Assembly: GCF_001368795.1 (NCBI RefSeq)
Contig: NZ_LN831203.1
Location: 18,925 to 58,657 of the forward strand
Direction of reading: 5' to 3'
Origin: Paenibacillus ihuae
GTDB lineage: Bacteria; Bacillota; Bacilli; Paenibacillales; Paenibacillaceae
Length of the DNA: 39,733 bases
In this document: positions 1 to 8,168 of the stretch, piece after piece
Numbering within the stretch: position 1 is the stretch's first letter
How the letters are laid out: every line of letters begins with the position of its first letter
Notes under the pieces: generated by a model
The model's database searches: none
Seen by the model: the letters and a program-made list of their open reading frames with translations, nothing else
Told to the model about the DNA's origin: nothing
Position numbers and translations under genes: made by a program

Positions 1-892
1 CGGCGGCTACAGGCGCGGCGCCGGCGGCAAGAAGCGGCGCGGCCAGCCGCCGCTTCCAGAGCAGGGCTGCGGCGGCCGCGCAGGCCGCAGCCAGCAGCGC
101 GCCGCGCGACTCGCTGAGCAGCAGCGCGGCGGCGTACGGGAACAGAGGCAGCATGCGCAGCGGCTGCCTCGCAGCACGGAACGCGCGGTGTTCCCCGCGC
201 GAGCAATAACGCACCGTTGCATCACCGGCGGCAAGTGCAAACATCCGCTCCAGCAGAAAGACTGCCATCACGGCGCCAAAGGCGTTCGGGTACTGGAGCA
301 GCCCGCCCAGTCTGGCCCCCGTCGCACTGACTTCCGGCGAAGCCGTATAGGCAACAGCAAAGCGAAGCGGCAGTCCGCCGCACACAGTCAGCAGAGCACT
401 GAGACTGACTGTTATGCCCAGCCCGTGCCAGACTACTGCCAGCAGCCGGGATCCCCAGCGGGTTCCCGCGCACAGAAAAGCAGCAAGGGCGAAGCAGGAA
501 TAGAGTCCCCAGCGCAGCAGCTCATTGACAGTGCCTTGCACGGATAAAGGACTTCGCAGTAAATGAATGGCATACAGGACAAGGATCAGCAGCGGACCAC
601 CCAGTATGATTTTCACCGCGGTCCCGCCTCTTTTGTATCCTCCATTGATAGAGATTGAACTTGCAGTTATTCTATTTTGGGATTGGCTGTGACTGCTCCG
701 CTTCCATCCGCCAGCCAAACCAGCAGCAGTAACAACGGCACACAGTACAAACCATACGGCCAGCACGCTATACATCTCCCGGGCAAAAAACATCCCGCGC
801 AGCAGACAAGCTGCAGTTGCGGCCGTTATCACCAGTATCCCGCTCCCCCAAGCCGCAACAACCTGCAGCCGTACCATTCCCTTATTACTCAT
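1..892 (-). CDS. O-antigen ligase-like membrane protein, partial (runs off left edge)
   Basis: An open frame of 297 codons runs from ATG at 892 to the window edge without a stop. The start follows a GGGAG seven bases upstream. The protein begins MSNKGMVRLQVVAAW and is very hydrophobic, with several membrane segments. It contains LLQYPNAFGAVMAVFLLER and, further on, LLLSESRGALLAAA; the spaced 'YPN' and 'SRGA' blocks are typical of Wzy/RfaL O-antigen ligase or polymerase-like proteins. Members of this family join or polymerise surface glycans at the outer face of the cytoplasmic membrane; the exact substrate cannot be told here. The C-terminal half is outside the window. Local GC is very high towards position 1. 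Family assignment is fairly likely, function only general. Confidence 0.7.
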   Translation of the reverse strand, partial: MSNKGMVRLQVVAAWGSGILVITAATAACLLRGMFFAREMYSVLAVWFVLCAVVTAAGLAGGWKRSSHSQSQNRITASSISINGGYKRGGTAVKIILGGPLLILVLYAIHLLRSPLSVQGTVNELLRWGLYSCFALAAFLCAGTRWGSRLLAVVWHGLGITVSLSALLTVCGGLPLRFAVAYTASPEVSATGARLGGLLQYPNAFGAVMAVFLLERMFALAAGDATVRYCSRGEHRAFRAARQPLRMLPLFPYAAALLLSESRGALLAAACAAAAALLWKRRLAAPLLAAGAAPVAA

Positions 893-987
893 CTCATTAC
901 TCCCGGATGGCCAAGTTGCTAATAAGTATTTCCAGATTTAACCTAAAGTAACAGTAAGGGCTGAGTAAACCCTACACACAAACAAAC

Positions 988-1021
988 AGGACAGCCGCCC
1001 CGCTTAGAGGCATGCTGTCCT
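988..1021 (-). terminator. Rho-independent terminator after the methyltransferase gene
   Basis: AGGACAGC (988-995) pairs with GCTGTCCT (1014-1021). Read on the minus strand the stem is followed by GTTTGTTTGTGTG, a T-rich tail. It lies about 70 bases past the stop of the methyltransferase gene. Confidence 0.65.
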
Positions 1022-1089
1022 GTACGTTATTATGCGATTACTTAATCAAATCCGCTTATGAATTACCTGTCTGGCTGTTCCGGCAGCCT

Positions 1090-2283
1090 TCAGCTCTGAA
1101 CTGTAGTCTCAGCAGGCAGCAGGTCGGCGCAGACACGTTCAAGGTAAGGTTTGGCCCCCAGAAAATCGCGGAATGTGCTGTATTCGCGCCATTTGGCGGC
1201 ATTGTCGCCGCTCGTACTTTTGACGGCACGGATAAGGATGTTCTTCGGGGTATGCTCCATATCGATGAATTCCAGCAGCTGGCTCCGGTAGCCCATCAGG
1301 TCCAGCAGCTTGGCCCGGATGGCATCGGTAGCCAGCGCCGAGAAGCGCTCCTTCAGAATTCCATGCGACAACAGCGGGCTAAGCACGTCATTCTCAATCT
1401 GGTTAAACAGCTCATGCTGGCAGCACGGTACAGAGAGGATGACCGAAGCCCCCCAGCGGACCGCTTTTTCCAGAGCAGCGTCCGTTGCTGTATCACAGGC
1501 ATGCAGCGTTACGACCATATCCACCTGATCCAGCTCATTGTAATCGGCAATATCACCCACCAGGAAGCGCAGCTGGCTGTATCCAAGCTTGGCTGCAAGC
1601 TGGCTGCAGTGCTCGATCACATCAGCTTTGAGGTCAAGGCCGACAATATTCAGCTCCCGCCGTTCGCGGACAGCCAGATAATGGTACAGCGCAAACGTGA
1701 GATAAGATTTGCCGCAGCCAAAGTCAACAATCGTCAGCGGCCGTCCGGCCGGCAGATCGGCCAGCACATCCTCAACCATCTCCAGAAAGCGGTTGATCTG
1801 GCGGAACTTGTCGTACTTCTTGGCGAGCACCTTGCCTTCGCTGTTCATAATGCCCAGCTCGACCAGGAACGGAACCGGCTCCCCCTCATCTAGCACATAC
1901 TGTTTCTTGCGGTTATGGGCTAAGTCAGGCGCCTCCTGCTTACTGGCTGATTTCGTAAGGATCGATACCTTGTATTTTTTGCTGATCAGCACCTGGTAGT
2001 CCGCTTCCACGGTACACAGCAGCGCCTGGCGGAACGTTGCCCGCAGCAGCGACATCATTTCTCCGGCAGCTTCCTCCGCAGGGATATTGCGGTGCTCAAC
2101 CTTCGGTCCGGTATAGTAGGCAAACTGATAATGCAGCTTCCCTTTAAGCTCGACGGGTTTGACCTGCACCTTGGTGTAGGTCACCTCACCTTTGCTGCGC
2201 AGCTGACTTAAGGTTGCCGTAATTAAGGTGCGGCTGTTAATCACCTGCACTATTAATGTATTCAAAGATTCCACAGGGTACAT
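1090..2283 (-). CDS. Class I SAM-dependent methyltransferase (Methyltransf_32-like)
   Basis: The protein has 397 residues. The Rossmann methyltransferase core starts near residue 183 with motif I IVDFGCGKSYLTFALYHYL (about 185-203), which binds S-adenosylmethionine. It continues with VGLDLK (214-219), LHACDTATDAAL (260-271) and SVPCCQHEL (284-292). The HACDTATD and PCCQHE blocks are characteristic of the Methyltransf_32 group, in which the cysteines follow the NPPY-equivalent position. The N-terminal 170 residues are a separate, less recognisable domain that could bind the substrate. The substrate is unknown; RNA is a plausible guess by family resemblance. It stands alone between a terminator and the DUF6483 gene on the same strand. 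The ATG start at 2283 was kept because no better internal start is visible. Confidence 0.8.
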   Translation of the reverse strand: MYPVESLNTLIVQVINSRTLITATLSQLRSKGEVTYTKVQVKPVELKGKLHYQFAYYTGPKVEHRNIPAEEAAGEMMSLLRATFRQALLCTVEADYQVLISKKYKVSILTKSASKQEAPDLAHNRKKQYVLDEGEPVPFLVELGIMNSEGKVLAKKYDKFRQINRFLEMVEDVLADLPAGRPLTIVDFGCGKSYLTFALYHYLAVRERRELNIVGLDLKADVIEHCSQLAAKLGYSQLRFLVGDIADYNELDQVDMVVTLHACDTATDAALEKAVRWGASVILSVPCCQHELFNQIENDVLSPLLSHGILKERFSALATDAIRAKLLDLMGYRSQLLEFIDMEHTPKNILIRAVKSTSGDNAAKWREYSTFRDFLGAKPYLERVCADLLPAETTVQS

Positions 2284-2354
2284 CTCACTTTCGCATTTAA
2301 AAATGAAGAGCAGGCTCTCCTTAATATCATTATATTATAGCATGCCCAGCGTGC

Positions 2355-3032
2355 TTAGAGCAGATTCGTCTCCTGCCTTGCCGCAGTGGTAAGCTTCTCC
2401 CACTCTGCCTGCCCCTGTCTTACTTCTGCCAGCGGCAGGCCGCCAAGTTCCAAAACCTCCGGCGCCGTGAGCAGCAGCCGGCCGTAAAGCTTATGCCCTT
2501 CTGCCGCAACATCCTCGCCCTGCTCCCACAACCGGTACAAACTGTCTTCCGCCTTGGCATAGCGGCCAACAGATTCCAGATACGATAGCAGCAGCCGTTC
2601 CGTTTTGACCGGAAGCCGGTAAGCCTCTACTTCATTCAGAAGCTCATCGATTTCCTGCGTCATATTTAGCAGATCTCGGTCGGCACCATGAAGGTCCGCG
2701 TACAGAAACAAATGCAGTGACCGCATCGACCGGAACAGCGCCGCTTCGGTATTGCCTTCTGCCGCATAAATGCCGCCTTCCTCCTTGAGCAGCCGGGCCA
2801 CACCCTGCAGCTTGTCGGACTCAATTACGCCGCCTAACCGGTACATATCAATAATATCCTCTACGGACAAGGAGTTTAACAGGCGGGAGTTCAGGCGGAA
2901 ATGCCGGCCCAGCAGCTCATCTACTTCCCATAAGGCTTCTGTTATTTTCTTTTCCTGCTTCAGCGTAAACACTTTGGCCACCATGGCCGTCATATCCTCA
3001 ATCATCCGGACGATATAATCTCTTCGGAACAT
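2355..3032 (-). CDS. DUF6483 family protein
   Basis: The protein has 225 residues when started at ATG 3032 (MFRRDYIVRMIEDMTAMV). GGGGAGG lies nine bases upstream of this ATG, whereas an in-frame GTG at 3041 directly touches that ribosome binding site and is unlikely to be used. The N-terminus RRDYIVRMIE is the hallmark of the DUF6483 family of Firmicutes. The rest is predicted all-helical, reminiscent of TPR-like repeats. No signal peptide, membrane segment or catalytic motif is seen, so it is probably cytoplasmic. Function unknown. It is followed on the same strand by the methyltransferase gene 71 bases later, with no clear terminator between them, so the two may be co-transcribed. Confidence 0.75.
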   Translation of the reverse strand: MFRRDYIVRMIEDMTAMVAKVFTLKQEKKITEALWEVDELLGRHFRLNSRLLNSLSVEDIIDMYRLGGVIESDKLQGVARLLKEEGGIYAAEGNTEAALFRSMRSLHLFLYADLHGADRDLLNMTQEIDELLNEVEAYRLPVKTERLLLSYLESVGRYAKAEDSLYRLWEQGEDVAAEGHKLYGRLLLTAPEVLELGGLPLAEVRQGQAEWEKLTTAARQETNLL

Positions 3033-3107
3033 CCTGTACACCCTCCCCGAGGCTGCGTCCTGTGCATATTTTCAAAAAAGCCGCAGTTACCAGATTATTA
3101 GATTGCT

Positions 3108-3211
3108 GTGAACTACACACCACCTAAGAGGTGGGTGCTTCTTGGTCAATAGAGCTACTGCTCCAAGTTTACCCAAGCTTATAGGTTAGTTCCTAACCCG
3201 CCAAGTGCCAT
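3108..3211 (-). ncRNA. Putative omega-RNA / right-end scaffold of the TnpB element
   Basis: TnpB nucleases are guided by an RNA made from the element's right end, with the guide copied from the flank just outside (known for the family). Here the ~100 bases after the tnpB stop contain the terminal hairpin and the sequence TAGTTCAC. The predicted guide is the flank AGCAATCTAATAATCTGGTA (minus strand, 3107-3088). The 5' end of the RNA is not defined and probably lies inside tnpB. Confidence 0.45.
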
Positions 3212-4291
3212 TTACATGGCTAGTTTCAGAAGATTCATAGCAGCATTCCGGTCTCTGTCGTGCTCTGTATGACATGCAGGGCAGGACCATTGACGTACAG
3301 CCAGGCTCTTTACCTCTGCATTCTTGTAGCCGCAATAGGAACATAGTTGACTGCTTGCAAAGTTTTTTGGGGCAATAATTAATTCTCTACCGTACCATTT
3401 CGATTTGTAGGTAAGCATTTCTCTGAACATACTCCATGAGACTTCGGATATGGCTTTAGATAGCTTATGGTTCTGCATCATGTTCTTTACACGCAAGTCT
3501 TCCATAACGATCACTTGGTTATCGTTTATCAGCTGGGTGGACGTTTTGTGTAAAAAATCTTTACGTTGATTTGCTATTTTTTCATGTAGCTTGGCGACTT
3601 TCAGCCTTGCTTTATATCGGTTCTGGCTCCCTTTCTTCTTTCGTGACAAGTCCTTTTGTAGCTTCTTTAACCGTTTTTCAGATGTACGAAGATGTTTAGG
3701 ATTGGCGAACACTTCACCTTCGGAAGTAACGGCAAAGTCCTTCAGTCCTAGATCAACCCCAATCGTCTTTTCTGCTTTAGCTAAAGGGACTATGTCTGTT
3801 TCAACTAAAACGGAAGCAAAGTATTTGCCTGATGGTGTTTTAGAGAGGGTGCATGATTTGATCTGCCCAGTGAATGAACGATGGACCTTGATCCGGATTT
3901 TTGTCTTTAGCTTCGGAATTTTGAGCGTTCCGCCTTCAATCGCTATTGTTCCCTTTTGATTGTTTGTTGTAAAGCTGTTGTTGTTCGTTTTCTTGCTTTT
4001 GAACTTGGGGAATCCAGTATTCTTATTCCGAAAGAATTGTTTATAAGCCTTCTCCAGGTTAAGCTGAGCATTAGCTAAGGCAAGGCTGTCTGCTTCTTTT
4101 AGCCAATGGAATTCTTTCTTGTATCTGGCAGGTGTCGTACGGAGCATGTTCCCGGCCCTTTTATAATGTTCGATTTTATCCGCAAGCATCTTATTGTAGA
4201 TAAAGCGGACGGCCCCGAATACGCTCGCTAAATAATCCTGTTGCTCATGGTTTGGATAGATGAGATACTTATACGCTTTAAGAACGAGCAT
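3212..4291 (-). CDS. tnpB: RNA-guided nuclease TnpB (IS605 OrfB family)
   Basis: The protein has 359 residues from ATG 4291 (MLVLKAYKYLIYPN); AGAGG lies nine bases upstream, and an in-frame TTG at 4300 is not needed. It has the N-terminal HTH_OrfB region, the RuvC-like nuclease and a zinc ribbon. The RuvC acidic residues are visible: D180 in GVDLGLKDFAV, E264 in VIVMEDLRV and D347 in HDRDRNAAMNL. The zinc ribbon cysteines are C317, C320, C337 and C340. Family members cut DNA next to a short TAM, using a guide RNA from the element's right end, and help to retain the element. All key residues are intact, so the gene is probably functional. An extended -10 (TGCTATAAT, 4332-4324) lies upstream. 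Confidence 0.93.
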   Translation of the reverse strand: MLVLKAYKYLIYPNHEQQDYLASVFGAVRFIYNKMLADKIEHYKRAGNMLRTTPARYKKEFHWLKEADSLALANAQLNLEKAYKQFFRNKNTGFPKFKSKKTNNNSFTTNNQKGTIAIEGGTLKIPKLKTKIRIKVHRSFTGQIKSCTLSKTPSGKYFASVLVETDIVPLAKAEKTIGVDLGLKDFAVTSEGEVFANPKHLRTSEKRLKKLQKDLSRKKKGSQNRYKARLKVAKLHEKIANQRKDFLHKTSTQLINDNQVIVMEDLRVKNMMQNHKLSKAISEVSWSMFREMLTYKSKWYGRELIIAPKNFASSQLCSYCGYKNAEVKSLAVRQWSCPACHTEHDRDRNAAMNLLKLAM

Positions 4292-4323
4292 GCTACGCAA
4301 CCTCTTTCCATAAATTCACAAAC

Positions 4324-4332
4324 ATTATAGCA
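4324..4332 (-). promoter_or_regulatory. Extended -10 of the tnpB promoter
   Basis: TGCTATAAT on the minus strand, 33 bases before the tnpB ATG. The TG-n-TATAAT form can work without a good -35, and none is obvious here. Confidence 0.45.
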
Positions 4333-4507
4333 CAAATGTTCCTGTTTTAGGCTACATATTTTCTTAGGTGAGAAAGACCGTAGCCATTCATCCCACCACT
4401 TTAGAAGTAGGGGAATTCTGACTACTGATGGTTAAACCATTCCATCCTTGTGCGCCACCGGATGCCCCATAGTAAGAAAACCATCATCTTAAAGAAAATT
4501 GAAATCA

Positions 4508-4537
4508 TTGACAGAAAAAGAAAACTGCCGATATAAT
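4508..4537 (+). promoter_or_regulatory. Sigma-A promoter of the ArsR-MFS operon
   Basis: TTGACA (4508-4513) and TATAAT (4532-4537) are both perfect and are separated by 18 bases. The rest of the 335-base gap before it belongs to the left end of the TnpB element. Confidence 0.8.
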
Positions 4538-4547
4538 GGGTTTATTC

Positions 4548-4563
4548 TAATCAATCTGGATTA
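4548..4563 (+). promoter_or_regulatory. Candidate operator just downstream of the ArsR-MFS promoter
   Basis: TAATC-AATCTG-GATTA is an inverted repeat starting ten bases after the -10 box. A direct repeat of AGATCG (17 bases apart) follows. A winged-helix regulator is the first gene of the operon, so autoregulation at this site is a fair guess. Confidence 0.4.
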
Positions 4564-4626
4564 CAGATCGAACTATTATGTAGATCGTTTGAATTTAAGA
4601 ACCTAGATTAGTGGATAAGGAGCGTT

Positions 4627-5178
4627 ATGAAAATGAAGGATCCAAAGATTGGGCAAACACAGGAGCATCAGGATTCTGGACAACCGAATGGTCATGTCCT
4701 GCCTCCACTCTCCATAACAGAGGAGCAGAACAAACTGCTGGAAAGCGCACTGCGGATCAAAATCATGCATGCGCTCGCGGATGAGCCGCTAACCTCTAAA
4801 CAGGTAGCCGAGAAGCTGCACAAAACCCCCGGCAACATCCACTACCATATTATCAAGCTGTTTGAAGGCGGATTACTGGAGCTCGTCCGCACGGAAGCCG
4901 CCGGAGGGGTCATTCAGAAGTTTTACCGCTCCAAGGGGACCTTCTTCCATTCCGAGAACCTTAGGGGCTTTCAGTTCCGCACTGAAGACAAGATTGAACA
5001 TTTCACCACCCGGCTGACCTTATCCTCCGCGGAATTAGCCGCTTTTCAGCGGGAGCTCATGCAGGTGATCACCGCCTGGGAGTCCAAGATTACCCAGGGT
5101 GATGAGTATGGCGTGGAGTTCGTCATCGGGCGCTTGCCTCATACAGATTCTTCGTCAGAACCGGAGGTGAGTCCCTGA
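4627..5178 (+). CDS. ArsR-type winged helix-turn-helix regulator
   Basis: The protein has 183 residues. A winged helix spans about residues 35-105 (LLESALRIKIMHALADEP, SKQVAEKLHKTPGNIHYHII, then a wing), matching the HTH_20/ArsR group that binds DNA as a dimer. The N-terminal 30 residues are polar and probably disordered. No clear metal-binding cysteine pair is seen, so this is not a classical arsenic sensor. AAGGAG precedes the ATG by four bases. The stop codon directly abuts the ATG of the MFS exporter, so both form one operon, and the regulator most likely controls the exporter in response to a compound. The ligand is unknown. Confidence 0.8.
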   Translation: MKMKDPKIGQTQEHQDSGQPNGHVLPPLSITEEQNKLLESALRIKIMHALADEPLTSKQVAEKLHKTPGNIHYHIIKLFEGGLLELVRTEAAGGVIQKFYRSKGTFFHSENLRGFQFRTEDKIEHFTTRLTLSSAELAAFQRELMQVITAWESKITQGDEYGVEFVIGRLPHTDSSSEPEVSP

Positions 5179-6486
5179 ATGAATCCGGTAACTGCAACCA
5201 AATCTGCCAGCCGCAATCCCATGCGGAACTTTACAGCTCTGTTTGCGAATTCGCGTGCTTTCCCCTACTTGTGGCTGGGAAATCTGATTTCCTTCCTGGG
5301 CAGCTCGGTGACTATGGTGATTCTGCCTGTTCTGGTCTATTCCATGACCGGCTCCACGAAGACGATGGGCTTCGTAATGGCCATATATATGCTGCCTAAT
5401 GTGATTATGCTGCCGATATCCGGTCATATTGTGGACCGCTACGACCGGATCAAGATTATGATGGCGGCCGATATTGCCCGCTTCGTTATTATGGTTGCGA
5501 TAGCTGTATTCTCATTGACCGGTATATTAAGTATACCTCTGCTGTACGTATTCATGGGATTCTACGGCCTGCTTGACGGCCTCTTCCGGCCTGCATACTC
5601 TGCGACTCAGGCTACTGTGTTCACAGCCGATATCCGGATTGCAGCCAATTCACTGACCCAGATGAGCACTCAGACCGTCCGGCTGATCGGCCCTTCTCTC
5701 GGCGGCCTGCTTGTTACTCATTTATCTGCAGGTATCGGCTTCGGGATTGATGCATTTACCTATGTAATCTCCCTGTACTGCCTGATCTATCTTCGCAAAG
5801 CACTGATGCTGAGACTGCAGCCGAAACACTCTGTTGACTCCGTTCACACCCTAGAAGCAGCTGCAGCCCCGGCCGCTGCCCCTAACTGGATCGATGACTT
5901 CAAAGAAGGCATCGCTGTGCTGCGCAGCCATCCCTGGCTCTGGATCACAATCATTACCTTCTCCTTCTTCAATATCTGTTATGCCGGAGTCACCAGCATC
6001 CTTATCCCCTGGCTGTTCAAGGTTCACCACGGCTGGCCCCCTTACGTATACGGACTTGCCGTCACCTGTTCCGGTGCCGGAGCCATTATTGCAGGGCTGC
6101 TATACAGTCTGCGCCAGAAATGGACCCATCGGGGAATTATGGCCTACGGCGGGGTAATCCTAAGCTGTCTCGCCCTGTTCCTGATGCCGTTTATTCCGAA
6201 TGCAGGGGCGGCTATCGCCTTATTCGCGGTAGAAGGCTTCGGCCTGATGATCTTCGGCCTGATCTGGGAAATCAGCCTGCAGGAGCTCGTTCCGCAGGAA
6301 GCCTTCGGGCGTGTAGCCAGTCTTGACCTGCTGGGCTCCTTCGCCTTGCTGCCGGTCGGCTACATTACAGTCGGTTGGCTGGCTGATCTTATCGGCGGCA
6401 TTCCAACTATTGCGATCTTCTCAGGGCTTGGCTTACTCTGTGCTGCCTTTGTACTCAGCATTCCGGCAATCCGCAAGTTTCAATAG
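5179..6486 (+). CDS. MFS exporter (MefA/MFS_3-like)
   Basis: The protein has 435 residues with about twelve membrane segments. It starts at ATG 5179, immediately after the regulator's stop; GGAGGTGA, inside the end of that gene, serves as ribosome binding site. Between membrane segments 2 and 3 the MFS motif A appears as GHIVDRYDRIKIM (about 82-94). The fold and the FANSRAFPYLWLGNLISFLGSSV beginning resemble the macrolide-efflux MefA and MFS_3 exporters, which use the proton gradient to expel drugs or metabolites. The substrate cannot be inferred. The coupling to a winged-helix regulator supports an inducible efflux role. Confidence 0.85.
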   Translation: MNPVTATKSASRNPMRNFTALFANSRAFPYLWLGNLISFLGSSVTMVILPVLVYSMTGSTKTMGFVMAIYMLPNVIMLPISGHIVDRYDRIKIMMAADIARFVIMVAIAVFSLTGILSIPLLYVFMGFYGLLDGLFRPAYSATQATVFTADIRIAANSLTQMSTQTVRLIGPSLGGLLVTHLSAGIGFGIDAFTYVISLYCLIYLRKALMLRLQPKHSVDSVHTLEAAAAPAAAPNWIDDFKEGIAVLRSHPWLWITIITFSFFNICYAGVTSILIPWLFKVHHGWPPYVYGLAVTCSGAGAIIAGLLYSLRQKWTHRGIMAYGGVILSCLALFLMPFIPNAGAAIALFAVEGFGLMIFGLIWEISLQELVPQEAFGRVASLDLLGSFALLPVGYITVGWLADLIGGIPTIAIFSGLGLLCAAFVLSIPAIRKFQ

Positions 6487-6521
6487 AACGTTTACTGATA
6501 GCCGCCAATCCCGCCAAAAAA

Positions 6522-6564
6522 ACCGAGCAGTAATTCCCCGTCAAAGGAGAATTTACTGCTCGGT
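6522..6564 (+). terminator. Bidirectional terminator between the MFS and hydrolase genes
   Basis: ACCGAGCAGTAA (6522-6533) pairs perfectly with TTACTGCTCGGT (6553-6564). It is followed by TCATTTTTT on the plus strand and by a run of seven T on the minus strand, so it serves the two convergent genes. Confidence 0.9.
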
Positions 6565-6584
6565 TCATTTTTTGGACTTAACCC

Positions 6585-7373
6585 TTATTTCTTGGTTACC
6601 GGTGCATGAACAAAGTCTTTAATGACCTCTGCCAGACGTTCCGGTGCTTCATACATACTCATGTGCCCTACCCCGGAAATGGTCGCCTTGGTCACGTTAG
6701 CCTTATCCGACGTAAAGGTTCGTTCAGCCGGCACCAGGGTGTCTTCTGCACCGGCTACGAGCAGCACCGGGAGGGCTGTCGCAGAGATCACATCACGGCG
6801 GTCCGGGCGTTCCCGCATCGCCAGAGCGGCACCTGCTGCACCTTGCGGCGGTGTCTTGTAGCCGATTTCCTTAGCCCGTTCCAGCAGCTGCGGCGCTGCT
6901 CCCGGGGCAAACAATCCGGGTACCAGACTATCCACAAAGGCAGTAATTCCGTCGTTCTGAATGGTGCTGACACTTTTCAGGCGTTTCTCCTTCGCCTCGT
7001 CACTATCCGGGTAGCCCGTGGAGTGAATCAGCCCGAACCCTTTCAGGCGGGAACCATGGCGCTGCGCAAAGGATAGCGTGATATAGCCGCCCAGAGAATG
7101 ACCCAGCAGATACACATTAGTAATTTCCAGCGCATTCAGCAAGGAAAGAACATCATCTGCCATCTGGTCAATGCTGTATGCACCCAGTGGAGCATCCGAT
7201 GCTCCATGACCGCGCAGATCGGGAGCAATGACCCGGTAGCTGCTGCTCAGGAGCGGAATGACCTGTTCAAAATAAGCAGAGCTTCCACAGAAGCCGTGTA
7301 GCAGTACAATGACTTCGCCCTGCCCTTGATCACTGTAACAAATATTACTTCCTTCACAACGAACATTTTCCAT
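6585..7373 (-). CDS. Alpha/beta hydrolase
   Basis: The protein has 262 residues, a usual length for a single-domain alpha/beta hydrolase. The oxyanion region is HGFCGSS (26-32), the nucleophile elbow is GHSLGG with S93, the acid is D211 in AGAEDTLVP and the base is H237 in GVGHMSMYE. The catalytic triad is thus complete. APDLRGHGASD (50-60) is typical of esterases, haloperoxidase-like and MhpC-like enzymes. No signal peptide; cytoplasmic. The substrate is not evident. AGAAGGAAG precedes the ATG. An inverted repeat CTCAAT-N4-ATTGAG (7401-7416) sits upstream and could be an operator. Confidence 0.85.
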   Translation of the reverse strand: MENVRCEGSNICYSDQGQGEVIVLLHGFCGSSAYFEQVIPLLSSSYRVIAPDLRGHGASDAPLGAYSIDQMADDVLSLLNALEITNVYLLGHSLGGYITLSFAQRHGSRLKGFGLIHSTGYPDSDEAKEKRLKSVSTIQNDGITAFVDSLVPGLFAPGAAPQLLERAKEIGYKTPPQGAAGAALAMRERPDRRDVISATALPVLLVAGAEDTLVPAERTFTSDKANVTKATISGVGHMSMYEAPERLAEVIKDFVHAPVTKK

Positions 7374-7400
7374 GACGGCTTCCTTCTTTCTATGTAGTAA

Positions 7401-7416
7401 CTCAATCCGAATTGAG
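7401..7416 (-). promoter_or_regulatory. Inverted repeat upstream of the hydrolase gene
   Basis: CTCAAT-ccga-ATTGAG lies 28 bases before the hydrolase start and 27 bases after the yyaC stop. It could be a repressor site or a weak terminator stem; no T-tract follows, which favours an operator. Confidence 0.3.
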
Positions 7417-7443
7417 CTTATCCTTAATATTAATCAGAACACA

Positions 7444-7974
7444 TCAACTTGAAACGAGCCCGAAGCCTTTAGCCGCAGCCAGTGCAATCTGCTCAGCCAT
7501 GACCATTACCCGGTGCAGCGGTGTCGTCTGCAGCGTCCGGTACGGCCGCGGACCATTCACATCAACAATGGCAGCGAGACTGTAGTTCCCTACTTCAGGC
7601 AGGCTTAATCCTACTGACTGTGCCGGACGCAACGGCTGACTGGCAGCAAAATAAAAGCCGAGCGCAGCCGGCGGGCCCAGGCAAGCATCAATGGCTATAA
7701 TAAGCTGCCCCTCCGGTATTTCCGCCATTCGCCCGATGAGGTTATCCGCATCACAGGGTGCCGGCATCGTGCCGATGACATGCGGGAAACCATACTCCTG
7801 CAGCTTACTGCCGGTCAAGGGACCCAGGGCATCTCCTGTGGACCGGTCCGTCCCGATACACAGAAAGGTGATGCTCTCAGCCGAATGCCGGGCTGCGATC
7901 TCCTGGAAGAAGGAACTCAGCTTTCCTGCATCCATTTTGATCCGTTTTCTGCTTTCCTGTTCCCTGATTGCCAC
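7444..7974 (-). CDS. yyaC: Spore protease YyaC family protein
   Basis: The protein has 176 residues. It contains FLCIGTDRSTGDALGPLTG (about 38-56) and IIAIDACLG (91-99), the conserved blocks of the YyaC family, which shares a fold with the germination protease GPR and with hydrogenase maturation peptidases. YyaC is a putative sporulation protease of Bacillus; its substrate is not settled. The D in GTDRSTGD and the D in AIDACLG are candidate active or metal-binding residues. The frame opens with GTG at 7974, preceded closely by GGAG; ATG at 7935 is possible but has no good ribosome binding site. Confidence 0.85.
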   Translation of the reverse strand: MAIREQESRKRIKMDAGKLSSFFQEIAARHSAESITFLCIGTDRSTGDALGPLTGSKLQEYGFPHVIGTMPAPCDADNLIGRMAEIPEGQLIIAIDACLGPPAALGFYFAASQPLRPAQSVGLSLPEVGNYSLAAIVDVNGPRPYRTLQTTPLHRVMVMAEQIALAAAKGFGLVSS

Positions 7975-8168
7975 CTCTCCTAGCCCCCTTTACATGATGA
8001 TACTGTGGTTTATTCCCTTTAATTTAACATGATTTCAGGGGAGCAGACAAAAAAATGGTGTTTCCTTGCCCAGTCATGATAAAATACATCAGAAGAAACG
8101 ATTGGTTGACCTTCGCGGAAGAGCCTTTACACCAAATCATCATACGCAGAAAGGACTGTTTGCACTCC

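Larger units (their letters stand above)
3108..4431 (-). mobile_element. IS200/IS605-type element carrying only tnpB (solo, IS1341-like)
   Basis: The element is read on the minus strand. The right end shows a hairpin CCACCTCTTAGGTGG followed by TAGTTCAC, ending at 3108. The left side has a similar hairpin (CCCCTACTTCTAAAGTGGTGGG, near 4392-4413 on the minus strand), preceded 18 bases upstream by TTTAA (4436-4432), a plausible insertion motif (TAM). This gives inferred borders 4431 to 3108, about 1.3 kb. No tnpA transposase is present, so the element would need a TnpA from elsewhere to move. The right border is better supported than the left. Confidence 0.6.

Noticed and set aside
188-547. Plus-strand frame of 119 codons and two minus-strand frames (7-240, 222-473)
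   Set aside because: They overlap the long O-antigen-ligase-like minus-strand frame, have compositions typical of GC-rich shadow frames and no recognisable family.
1012-1893. Plus-strand frame of 293 codons
   Set aside because: It is antisense to the methyltransferase gene, which has clear SAM-binding motifs.
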